Source: Eleginops maclovinus
Lineage: Eukaryota > Chordata > Actinopteri > Perciformes > Eleginopidae
Length of the DNA stretch: 64,000 nt
NCBI RefSeq assembly: GCF_036324505.1
Contig: NC_086368.1
Span: 17,101,878-17,165,877 of the forward strand
Direction: 5' to 3'
Below, piece after piece: positions 35,401-47,000 of this stretch. Numbering within the stretch: the stretch's first letter is position 1; each line of letters starts with the position of its first letter. The notes beneath the pieces were generated by a model. That model had not been told where the DNA came from. It ran no database searches and saw only the letters and a program-made list of their open reading frames with translations. Both the position numbers and the translations under genes were made by a program.

Positions 35401-35710
35401 AATTTGAGATTTAAATGTGAAATCTTTGATTAATTTTATCTTAATAGTTCATAAGTAGCATATTCATATTAACATTGAGACATTCATTTTGGGTAAACTA
35501 CTTTGAATAGATTTTTCTCTGCTCCCAAGCGACAAATGTCACATCAGCAAAAAGGGCTGACCTAACAACATGACAGATTCTTCAGAAAAGAGCTAATCAA
35601 TACATTTAAATCACATAATGTTTAAAGCAGTGAATTTAATTTGAACCAAAAACTATAAATGAAAAGACAAGAGAGCTTAAACTTACCGGAGCAAATATAA
35701 CCATACACAT
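32437..35710 (-). CDS. synpr: synaptoporin (synaptophysin family vesicle membrane protein)
   Basis: Four-pass (MARVEL-type) integral protein of small synaptic vesicles. Minus-strand exons: 35710-35687, 35154-35030, 33422-33224, 33067-32876, 32793-32437, all GT-AG and in phase, total 897 nt, 298 aa. The start MCMVIFAP encoded by a 24-nt exon 1 is the hallmark of the long synaptoporin form. Family motifs: FATCGGY after TM1, the NLS sequon in the first vesicle-luminal loop, [14 protein letters not shown] (TM2), MWLVSS and WAKSLSDIK (TM3), NTSVVFGFVN and WFVFKETGW at TM4. The cytosolic tail is ~105 residues. It is rich in Gln, Ser and Asn, lacks the YGP/YGQ repeats of synaptophysin, and ends GPMIFVNEM, comparable to the GPTSFTNQI-type end of synaptoporin. 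It is slightly longer than the mammalian protein (about 285 aa). It is the usual right-hand neighbour of teleost RH2 genes and is transcribed towards them. Confidence 0.94.
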
Positions 35711-38511
35711 TTATAAATCACAGATCTCAAGTACGACGCCACACAGTGTCGATAGCTTTTGTCATCAGGGTTGAAACGCTATTGATGTAGATAGGGGCAG
35801 AGAGAGTGACTCTTCCAGCGGAGAGGAAGGCTGACAGGAGATAACTCCCCCAGGGAGGAGTCTGAGATTTGACTGTTCCTCTACAATTTGTTCACAAACA
35901 CTGCAATAAACTATAAATACCTATTGAGTGAATTTGTGTGAAAGGGGTGCTTGTGTTTGTTGTAAGACCATAAGGATCTAAAAAGATCATTTTCTAAATA
36001 AAGCATCATCAGACACACACAGACAAAGAAAAAGTCATTTCTCCTGCATCACTTTGTTGTTTCAATTAAAACTAAAATAGGTCTGTCTCCAAATGTACTC
36101 GTTTTTCAGGTAAAAAGGAAATTCAGTTGTTTCTTTAAACACTCATACTTGATCAATTATATTTATTTATAAAAAACATTAGATTATCCGAAAAATACTG
36201 AGGCTGCAACCAGGTATGTTTTGTGTTGAAGTAACATAGCAGTTTTTTCCTGGACTTTGACCTTACTACATTGTTACATTGCATTGTACAATTTAAAACT
36301 GATGGGAGCTTAGATTATTTGTATCATTGGCATCCTTATTTCAACAATAAGAGAAATCACAACTATCTGGTTAAAGACATGCTCTAATATACCTGCACCT
36401 CGTACAACGGGTATATATTAGCTGCGTCACTATAAACAGAAAATATTCTTGTTTCTATTTATCATACCAAGGTCCGATGAATAATCAGACTTTCAAACTT
36501 TGCACAGCTTGTGTTGGATTATAATCGTAGCAAACAATATATCTAATATGGCATTCAGTAAAATAAAAAACGGATCTGTTGACTATATTGTAACCTTTTT
36601 ATTCTTTTCCAGTTATCAATTAATGATTAAATGGGCTATTTCCTGGTAATAAAAAGGGTTCTGCTGACCTCTTTTGGTGACAAATGTGTATTACAGGATG
36701 AATTTAGAACTGCACATACTGTAAGTGAGTGAAATTAATAATGTACTGCACTGCAACTTATTAGTGACCTTTTTCAATTCAGAGGCTTTTATTCCTAAAT
36801 ATATTTCCTAGTTACAAAACAGAATACCAAACATGTAGGCCTTTCAGAATCTAATAAATGCACATACCATGATTCTCACAGAAGAAAAGTAATGATCAAG
36901 GAACTGAGGATGATTTTACTTACATTTTTTGAGCTCCACTTTTTGTTTCTTGAGTTTTGATGAAATTCTGTCTCCATTATTTGGCAAAGGCACTTGTTTT
37001 CCTCACACTATTTTAAAGTTCTGCAACCACTATAACCACAGTTGTTAATACACTACAGGAAAACACATTAAAATGCTAAATATTATTATAGAATATGTAT
37101 TAAAAAACGTGAGTGCTTTAAAAGACAAAGTAAAGCACATACTCAAAGACATAATAGGGCTAGTGATAACGGAAACTACAGTTGTTAAAACATTCATAAT
37201 AAATAACAGGATAAATAGAGGAGTAAGCTGGTAGATTATGAGAAAATGAGATTTAAACTCAAAAAACGTTTTAACAAACATTATTTATCCATGTAAGACT
37301 TTTTGATTTCTATCTACGGTGGATTTGACATACCGCTAGTTATATATTGAAGTTATTGGGCCACTAGAATCTTGAAAGAAATACAACCACAGCTGTAGTG
37401 GCCAATGTAGGATTGAAAACATGACGGACAATAAGGATAAAGAACCCATTAGCAGCGTGCTTTGAGAAGTAATGTTAAAAAAAGAAAGTGACTTTGATTA
37501 ACTAATTCCCTCAGGCAGGTTTTTGATGTTTTTGGCAAAATGAATGATGACATTTTCTGTCTACAATAGAAAACAGAAAAACAGCACGAATGTTGTTTAA
37601 TGAATCACTTTCTGCTTTTTGGTTGATTTGAAGTGAAGGGATTGAAAGGCAAGATGTCAGATTTAACACAGGATTAAATAATCAATTCTGAAAGTGATAG
37701 ATACCTGGTGCTGCAGGGTAAAGGCAGAAGTCATGAGGAGTATTTTAAATCCCATTTCACGAGCTGGAGGCTGACAGGAACATCAAACTGGAATAAAAAT
37801 AGGTTGATGCCGAGAACAGATAAAGACCTAGCTGTCCAATTTGATCAGAGATAAACATTGTTTGATTAGTGTGGTTCTCCTCTGAAGGAAACAGGATGAC
37901 TACATTATAATTAAAAAGTACATTGTAAAATATCTATCCTTTTAAAAAATTAGGCTGATGGAACTGAGAAAATGCATGCAGGTTGATTCATTTTCAAACA
38001 TTCAGTGATGTTGTTGTTATTGACAATTTTTTCATATATCAGATCCAGTCAGGTTGTGATTTCCAACCAAAAAGTATGAGAACAAATAAATGTGACCTTT
38101 GATTTTTGTATTTAGTTTGTCAGATGTTTTTGGTAATTGGTACATTTTATTTGTGTGACTTGAAGAGGGGCGCTGTGTGAATCTCATTTAAAGAGCGATA
38201 TACAGTGTTAAACTACAAGGAAAATTCTGAATTTTACCTCTGTGAAATCAACAGTTCAAGCATCAAAATATACTTATAAAAAATATGAAATATGATGGAG
38301 AATGGCCCATTTCCGAATAATGTTATATTTTTGCGGGCTGAAACTATTGATATATTAATAAAGTTTAAACGTTAAAGCCTAAAGGTCAGTTACCATAACA
38401 TAACCATTTAAAAACGCATTATTTTACTCGGAGCATGTTTAACCTGTCCTTTCACTTTTATCTGAGTACATTTCACAGTACAATACTTCTACTTGAACCT
38501 CTGTAAAGTAA

Positions 38512-38697
38512 GGGGAGTCGTGGCGCAGTGGGATAGTGTGCTGATATTCGTATCAGGGGATAGTAGGTTCAAGTCCCACTGCCGTCAACATGTCGTTGTG
38601 TCCCTTGGCAAAACACCTCACCCCAAATTGCTCCTTTGGGGATTGGCCACAGTATCGATTGTATGTAAGTCGCTTTGGATGAAAGTGTCTGAATATA
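38512..38697 (+). mobile_element. tRNA-derived SINE with an L2-type 3' tail
   Basis: The head has RNA polymerase III promoter boxes: box A TGGCGCAGTGG at 38521-38531 and box B GGTTCAAGTCC at 38566-38576, spaced as in a tRNA. The central body includes TGTCCCTTGGCAAAACACCT. The 3' part ATGTAAGTCGCTTTGGATGA then AAGTGTCTG is the conserved tail that many vertebrate SINEs (V-SINE/AFC-like) share with L2-type LINEs. The copy is about 185 bp and mildly diverged. A protein frame through it is not a gene. Confidence 0.9.
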
Positions 38698-40041
38698 TCT
38701 TAAGCATTTTTTTTTTCTCCATTCCTGCCCATCAGGTGTCCATTCTATTTGTTAAAATGGTGATCAGGGTAAACTCACACAACAGATGAAGCTAGGTGCT
38801 CTTTGATTATTTAGCCAACAGAGGGCAATGCTTAGCTATACTGATTGAGAGGGAATCTGTGAAGCTGCAGTGATGAGCTCTTCTTACTTTCTCACTGCAT
38901 TTGATCTTTCTCCTCTGTTAAAAATACAGCTGACGATCTGAACAAAAGTTACAAACATCTGCCATCACTGTTGTGTGCAAAGATTGGAGAAATATCCCCC
39001 TTGATGAGAGGATTGTGCTGGAGCTATAGGGTTTTTTCGTCATGTTAAAGTGGTGAGTCTCTAGCTTCTCGCTGCATTATTAATGAGTCTTTTTCTGGCA
39101 TCGTCTCCCTGAAAACTGTGTGAGGAAGAGGCAAGCATTAATCTAGTGGTTTTTATGAGGTCTCCACACCTGGAAATGTGCTGTCCAACAAGATGATAGT
39201 GTTTTTTTTTTCTCTCAGGGAGGGCTACCTTTGACCCGGGGCAAATCTACAGCATCCAGGATTTATCCCATTTCAAATCAAATTTAAGCTATATAAATAT
39301 TTACAAATCATGTTTCTAATTTAGTCAGAAAATATACATATAGGAAACTTAAACTGTAAGAATAATCCATAAAATGAACACACATGCATTTTTGCTGTAA
39401 GGATATTGTGCCTGGGAATAAAAACGTGTAAAACACAAAAGAAGATAAAAGGAAAAACATATGACAGAAATGTATTTATGTTTTTCTACACCTGCTTTGG
39501 ATGCCATAATAAATTCACTGCACATTAATTACTCGAACAATACTAGTGCATATGGAAATATCAGAATTCCATTTCCTATTTTGCATTTGGGGGAGAAAAA
39601 CAGAAAACATGAAAGGCTGTGTTACGTAAAAGGATTTATGCAGATTGGTTTTGAATTTCCTCAAACACGGGCTTCTCCTTATTCCTAAAGTCCAATCACT
39701 ACCCATCTCCACTGTAAACTGTTTTACCACTTCACGCGTCTGCAATCCATTTATAATCCAATATCACTTAAAAATCAGAAAATCAAACAACAGCTGTTAA
39801 CTCGCAACACATATCTTAAAAGGCCAGTTCCCAGGATGTACACACACTCTCGTTGAAAATGTCAAGCTTCATCAAACAGTATTTGCTGGTTGTGAAGCCC
39901 TCTGTGAGACGGCTAAAGTAGCTGCATGCTGACACTGACCCTATTCCATCAATCTCACATTAAAACCGCTTCCAGCATTTAAATATTTCAAAGAGCTAAC
40001 TCCAGAGAAGGTCTGAGCCTCTGTGTATCTGTGCAGATGTG

Positions 40042-40042
<1 letters not shown>

Positions 40043-40103
<61 letters not shown>

Positions 40104-40122
40104 TGTGTGTGTGTGTGTGTGT
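40043..40122. repeat. (GT)n microsatellite with one interruption
   Basis: About 40 GT units, interrupted by GA near 40101. Confidence 0.97.
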
Positions 40123-43100
40123 ATAAGTATAAGTCCGTCAATTTCTCGCTCTAAAACTGATTTTCAGAGCTTAAGAGTGGTCGTCAAAAAGGAACACAGA
40201 TCTCAATGATACAAGCCTGCACTATATGAATCTTTTTCTGCACACATGCTCTGTACATATACGTACGTACACTATAGCATGGCAGGGACGATTTATACAT
40301 GAAGAGATCTGAGGGAGGGAAGTTATTAATATATCATTGTTCTGTTATTCTGCGATGTTTCAGATGTGCTGAACTGTCACTCTGTGCCTTACATATCCTG
40401 TCTGTGTCAATTCTCCATAGACACACACATGACAGCATGCAAAAGACACACAGAGAAATACACCCACAAATAAATACAAACATTGTTGTTGTTTTCATTA
40501 TGGTTTTTCATGTTTACAGACAGAATGAATGTGAAAGAAAAACCATTCAGATCATAGAGAAGATGATAGAACATATGAGAATAAAGTCAGGCGGGTTATT
40601 TTAAAGCATGACTTTAATCAATAATTAATTTCTGCTGAAGGGTCAACGGAGGTTCACATATGTTTCATCTCATCTCATGGTTCAGACTTGAAGATACGAT
40701 ATGAGATTTTTTCGCCAGGTTGAACCTATTCAACAGAGATATGGCTTCTTCTTTTGTGTTCATATTTAGTAGACAGATATGTTGATATGTGTGAGTTGCT
40801 TTCAAGAGGTTAAGTGACCAAATATCAAATTACATCATCATATTTAATGAACACAACAGTTCACTTTAGTTTTTTATTGAGATAATAATGTCACCACAAT
40901 GTATTCTTTAATGGCTGATCTGGAGGTTACACTCATACAGTGTCACATGGATTGTTCCTATTTGTCATTTAATTGTATATTTTCATACATTTCACCCAAG
41001 CCTGGAAGTCGTTTTTAGTATCTTTCAGCTGAATTAGCCCCTAGCTGGTAAACAGTAATGGGGACTTTAGCAGCTGAAGAGCCAAATGTTTTCGCTTAGG
41101 AGTTGGCATCATCAAAACAGAGCATGAAAAGAGTGAATATTGGACCTATGTTTCTTTGATAGACACAAACATGCCTCCAAATAAACGCTCATGTTGCTCC
41201 ATTGGTGTGGGTCGGGGTGTAAAAAGAGAACTGTTTAGTCCACAACTTATTTCAACTGTCCTCAAGGGGCAAACAATCTGTAATTGCAGGTTTTAGAACC
41301 ACTTTACCATTATTAAATAAACGTTAATTATTGGCCTTGGAAACAGCATTGGATCTTCTTACAAGGTCTATTAAAAGCTGTCCTTGATCTTTTGAACATG
41401 TCACATGCCCTCCATCTTCATCAGCATGTGGAGATGAGTCATAAAAAGGTGTTTACTGGTAATGGTGGGGAGATTATCTTAACTTCATGAACAGTACTCT
41501 GATGATGGACATTCTATAAAGGATCTTTTTAAAAACACAAATAATTACAATTCCAGCTGCAAGATTAAACTTGTATTTTTTTCCACAATGGCCTTTTGTG
41601 TTGTACTACCTTGAAGGACATCAACATTTAATGTGTACACACTTTAGTTGAAGTAGAAGAGTGGAGCAAAGAACTTCAGTCAATTATTAATGTTTAAAAG
41701 GTTTGGAGAGTTACGTTGCAGAGTTTAGTGCTAGACCTCTTCGTGGGATCTCAAGAGTGTGCAGTGGCACAAAACTGAGGGGTCTCACCCGTCAAGAGCT
41801 GACAGTGGCCTGCTGAGAACCTAATGAGCTAAGTACTGTTGGGAACAAAGGCAAACCTCATGCTGAGAATCCACAAGGGTAAACTGTTTGAGTAAAAACT
41901 AAAGAAGGACTATTAAATGCAGAGTAAGGGCAACAGGAGATGGGAAGTCCTTGCAAGCATAGTAACAGACAGGGAATTTGTGTCTCAGACACATAAAGAA
42001 CATCTGGAATAGCAGCTAGTCAGTCCAAATGTCAGATTCAATGTAATCTTGTAGTTGAAGCTTATCCTGTGTGCATGCTGAGTTTACAATATAAAGGCTG
42101 TCGTGATGTGCAAGGACTGTAAATTCCAGGAGAGGGTGGGGGAGGTGAACACAATGAGGGTCAGAGGAATTAATAGATGGGTTTACCTCTAAAAAAAACA
42201 AATCAAAGGGAATATATTAATATTGGTTTAACAGATCCCAACTTTTTGACATATGCAACCCGTAACAAAAACTCATAAGCAGATATGTGTTTAATTTTAA
42301 CTGGTCATAAACCAAAAAGGTAGAATATAAAAGAGATATTAGAGTTAATGTAAATTCAGTCAGCAAGGACCAGGCAACCAGAGCAGCTAAACAAGCTCAC
42401 ACTTAAAACATCTCGTCAGCAGGGGGGAGATAATCATCAACAGATTAACTCCAGTATCACTTTAGTCCTTTTTCATAATGTGTCATTATTATGAAAATAA
42501 GGTTTTCAAGGTGAAACTGTCAGAAAGGAATCACTGTGATGATCATTTATATCCCTATAAAAATAATAAGAGCATTTGTTTAGTAGAAGTCTGCCTTAGG
42601 GTCTCTCATATTTCATAGGACAATCGTGATTTGTGTTTTGTTTAATTAGGTGAATAGGGCCTCTGGTTAGGAGTCAGATAGTTGGTAATGTATCATACTA
42701 TTTTCTAAAAAACGGCTGTTGTCTTTGAATCAAAATAGTCTGTGCATTTTGTCTTCATGCTGACGAATGCTATCTCTATCTGCAACCTCGGGGCTTTGGA
42801 TTATCAAAGTGATGTCAATATACAAATAAAAACACCCCAGGTTATTTTATATCTATTTAGGGCCAAGGTAAAAATAGTCGTCATCAAAACGTTTTGGTTG
42901 CATAAAGTGATTAAATAAGAGTGAAATCAGTTGCCAGTATTTGTCTTTAAAAGCTTATCCACAAAAATGAGTATTGCAAACCATGTGTGAATGTAGTCAG
43001 TTTGCCCCTGTAGTGTTGGAGTGTTGGAAGGCTGTGAATGATCACGTGATGACTTGAATACACAGTGCGTCATATCACACTTTGTTATCATAAAGTGTGT

Positions 43101-43589
43101 CAAAACTGTCATATAGTGTCATAGTGAATATAATATAATTCAACCAAGTCACAGACTTTGCTTTTAGGTTTTACTTTATTAATGTCATCAATACTATGGT
43201 TGAAGATTTGTATTTGGTCAGCAACTATATGAGATTAAGTCGAACACCTGAAGATTTCTCTTCGTTCAACGAAACATCTCTATGAAACGCTTGTATGACT
43301 GCAGCGTAATTCAAGAAATGCCTACCAACGCATACTGCAACAATCAATTTCTCCACCAGAAGCCAACAGACATAGAGCAGGTGGTTCAGCCTTCATGGCC
43401 ACCCACCCTTCACAAGCACACCATGGGACGGCTCAGGAGGAGCCACGTTTCACACCAACTCACTCGTGTGCTCATACACGGAATAATGTTCCCCATTTGG
43501 GGGACAATATCAGATAAATCCTGTGGCAGCCATCTTAGGTGTAGTACTGCAGAGCGTTAGGATGGGATTAAGGAAGAGTCGCCCATCCT

Positions 43590-44078
43590 TCACTCTCTGT
43601 TCTTATTATTCTGTGTTCAGGACCACGGACAGCTCTCGCGCCTGCGTCCCGGCCTGGCAGGCAGGGAGAGGCCATCACCCACTTTCACTGAGGGGAAAAA
43701 AGCCGCTCTTCTTTCCCTCAGCTGTACACTACACTCTGCCTGCCCCTCCCCTTCGCTCCCTTCTCACCTCCCCCTCTCACATCCGCAGCAGTGACTGGCC
43801 AATAAAATACAGAAAATACGTAAGCATCGACGAGTGCTCGGCGCAGGCGGAGAAAGCTGAGTGTGGAGCAGAGCCGACCTCCTCCAGCACCACTCGTACT
43901 GCTGACATCCCTCAGCGAGCGAGTACAATCCGGGCCTATCCCTGTCTTGACTTCGGGCATATTCTTCATGAAATATAAGCACGGATAAGACAACGGAACA
44001 GCCATCATCTGAAGGACATCGAAACACCTCATTTAGTAGGTTAGTATATCTGTAGGCACGCATCACCTCTAGAGCAAG
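43590..44078 (+). promoter_or_regulatory. GC-rich promoter/5' UTR region of cadps
   Basis: The sequence rises from the AT-rich background to a GC- and CpG-richer block that runs into coding exon 1, with many CpGs (CTCTCGCGCC, CTCGGCGCAGGCGG, CAGCGAGCGAG). No TATA box is placed convincingly, in line with a CpG-type promoter. The transcription start is not determined; a 5' UTR exon may begin near 43.8 kb. Open frames on both strands here are unsupported. Confidence 0.55.
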
Positions 44079-47000
44079 ATGTTAGATCCTTCGTCCAGCG
44101 AGGAGGAATCTGATGGGATAGTGGAGGAGGAAAGCAAAGAGGCGATGGCACCCCAGGCCGGATCCCGCATCTCTCCAAGCAGGACAAGCGAGAGCTCGGG
44201 TGGACTGGCTCCCAGCAGCAGCCGCAGCAGTGCCCGTCCGACCAGCCCGAGCCCGTCAGCTGTCAGCGAGGAGAAAGAGGATCTGGAGAAGATGCATAGG
44301 GAAGAAGAAGACCGTAAAAAGAAGCTGCAGTTGTATGTTTTTGTGATGCGATGCGTCGCTTACCCCTTCAATGCAAAACAGCCCACAGATATGGCAAGGC
44401 GACAGCAGAAGGTAAGGGCCCTCGGTGCAAAGGCATAATTAATAACCACATGCTGACGAAATGCCTGCTTTCACATCGCAGATGTTGTCATTGATGACCT
44501 ACATAAGGTAGAGAACAGAGGTTTTTTTTTTTTTTGCCACTAGGCCAATCCCATAGCAGACGGATGAAGCACAGTCCCAGTGAAAACACTGTTGGTTATT
44601 TTGACGCAAAATCTTGAAATCTTCGGAGCATAAGAAGAGCACATAAGTGCTCCGAGCTCCGGATGGTGAAAGGACACATGGCACTGCAGAGCTGCAGAGT
44701 GCAGTTCCTCCTTACACAAGCTCATAAGTGAGATCAATCTCAGAGCCCATTCATTGAAAGGGCGTTCAAGAGATGGTGGATGGCTATTAAAAACGTGATT
44801 TTCCTTGTTAGACTAAATCTCACTAAATCCTGCTTTCCTTTACATATGCAGCTGTATGTATCTCTACTGTATGTCCTGCCTTCCTGGCGGATGCCCAATT
44901 TCAACCCGTTTGCGCCATTACTTATCCCGTCAATTTGGCCTCCCAAGGTGACTTTTAGGCACAGACCTCTGGAGGAGGTTTGCCTATAAGCCTTACTTCT
45001 CTGAAGCTGAGTGTGGCTCCTCTTGATGGGTTCAAGTTAATTAATGTCATTATAAAAAAATAAGGTCCATGCATTTATAAAAAAAATAAAATGTAAAAAT
45101 TCTACAGGAGAACCAGCTCATGAGATTTATAATGGTTACTGTAAGGGACCAGGCCCACACATCCTGGTTTCACGTTGCTGCTATTGAGGCTCCATTCATG
45201 TTAAAGGCAGTTTTGGGTCATGGTGTCCTTACTGTCAAAGTCACCATGCACAGGCTCTACTGTACTAAAGGAAGGTTGAACTGATTGTTAATCAGGACAA
45301 TGGCCCCCCTTTATTGTCCTTGATTCTCTCATTTATCTGTCACACCAGAAAAATCCCACCTGCTGTTTGTACTCTAAGGCTCTAATGTCAATTTGATTTC
45401 AAGTAAAAATGCAATTTTGGATGCGGGTGATTAACACATTTGTGGTGCATTGTAAAACACTGACAATCACATGGCTCAACAGGACTGTAGTAGTATCAGT
45501 TTCTTGCAGCTCTCTTCACCAGACAGAAGGTGCATTCAGTGTGAACATGCAGAGGATTCCTTCAGCTCAGTTAATCTATGGCTGATCATGCACCACTCAT
45601 AAAACAAAACTCCGTAAACAGTATTATGGAAATGAAGCTTCTGTCTGTTGTTTTCGTTTAACCTGCAACAATTCCTCTCCTTTTGGACACAGTTTAAGCC
45701 ATATGGTCTGAATTATTTTCTGCTGACTCATGCACAAGTGCATGTGGGAGGCATAAACCAGAATGTCTCCATCTATTTGTTTGTTTGGAGTCCCGCTCAG
45801 TGTAGGTTACTGATAGTCTAATGCATGCTTAGTAATGCATTTTCATATCTGGGAGCTTAGGCGGCCACACTCCTTTTGCAGTGGGTGAACGAATATCAAA
45901 CAAACAATCCAATGCCTGCTGTCAGAGCAGGAAATCAAAGTGTGTCTGTCTGCCTACAGTCTGTCTAGATGCTGATTTTGTCCAAAGTTGCTTTGGTTTA
46001 TTATCACCTCAGAGGAACTATACACCTTTACGAACATGAAAGGACTCTCTAGTCTTTTTTTTAACACAATGAATTGGTTTGATTCGAATGACCCTTATTT
46101 ACGCAGAAACATAGACAAGACACAGCACGTCTGACAGTTATGTGGATATACGGTGTCATGGCTTTGTATATTAGTCATTTCTTTATCTCCTGTGCGGTTA
46201 TGAAGACTATATTTATCCTGAAATACACTACCAAACAAAGAAAGATACAACAATACTTTATTTATAAATTTCATCACCATGAACTTCTTTGAATGTGGGT
46301 AAACAATAGTTTAGGAAGGAAGGTCTTCAAGGCGTTGGCCACACAATATAACATGTAGCCTATTACAATTTTAGGCCATTATAGATTAGTCACAGAAATG
46401 TAATGAAACAATTTCTCTAATGAAAAGACTTAAAGGCCTCAGCAAAACATGTGGAGCAGCTCCATGATAATCCGTCATTAGAAGCTCTGGCACACAAACA
46501 GCAGTGATGGGCTATCACAGAGAAACAGGCCAGGTTGCAGAGTGTGCAAGCTCCACTGCTTCTTAAGATGCATTGCTCTAACCTTCTGAAAGGGTAACAG
46601 AGTAGTTATTTTGAGGGGCGAGGGAAACATTTTTTTCTCAGACTGAAAGATATCTTCAGAGGCAACATTGTGAAGGCTGTTGTTTAAATGTTGGTTGAAT
46701 GTATCAGCATTGGCTTGTGACACGTGTTTGCATGCAAGTCTTTTTCTCCTCACACACAATAACCTTGTTGCCCCCCATTCAACCATAGTGTATATTATTG
46801 ATGCTATTGCGGATATACATTTTGTTGGTTTAATTCATGAAATTATAACTTTTTTGTTAATTGTCCTAGGGGGCAAAATCCTTCTTTATTTATGTGCAAT
46901 AAGATGCCTTCTCTGTTGGCCTGGAGGAATAAAACATAACAAAATAATTTACTAGGCAAGGGCAGGATTTCTGTAATTAATGTGTTCTGTTATTGCACAT

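Larger units (their letters stand above)
35711..43590. other. intergenic DNA between synaptoporin and CADPS
   Basis: About 8 kb with no coding exon I can support. It contains the tRNA-derived SINE at 38512-38697 and the (GT)n at 40043-40122. A segment near 43245-43285 (CACCTGAAGATTTCTC then CAACGAAAC) faintly resembles the tail of Penelope-like or other fish retroelements, but is too weak to call. Enhancers of either neighbour could lie here but cannot be seen without cross-species comparison. Confidence 0.4.

Noticed and set aside
38512..38590. A genuine tRNA gene
   Set aside because: The A and B boxes are there, but no complete cloverleaf with acceptor and anticodon stems is apparent, and the SINE body and L2-type tail follow. 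It is a tRNA-derived SINE head.
38493..38789. 98-codon open frame near 38.5 kb
   Set aside because: It runs through a tRNA-derived SINE with clear A and B boxes; the frame is incidental.
43245..43300. Possible Penelope-like retroelement tail
   Set aside because: Only a short resemblance (CTGAAGA...CAACGAAAC); no reverse transcriptase or GIY-YIG sequence nearby.
43523..43978. 151-codon open frame before CADPS exon 1
   Set aside because: It lies in the GC-rich promoter/5' UTR region where stops are rarer. No domain is visible and overlapping frames on the minus strand are equally open.
46478..46786. 102-codon minus-strand open frame in cadps intron 1
   Set aside because: Low-information composition, no domain, no splice context; within chance expectation for a 13-kb intron.
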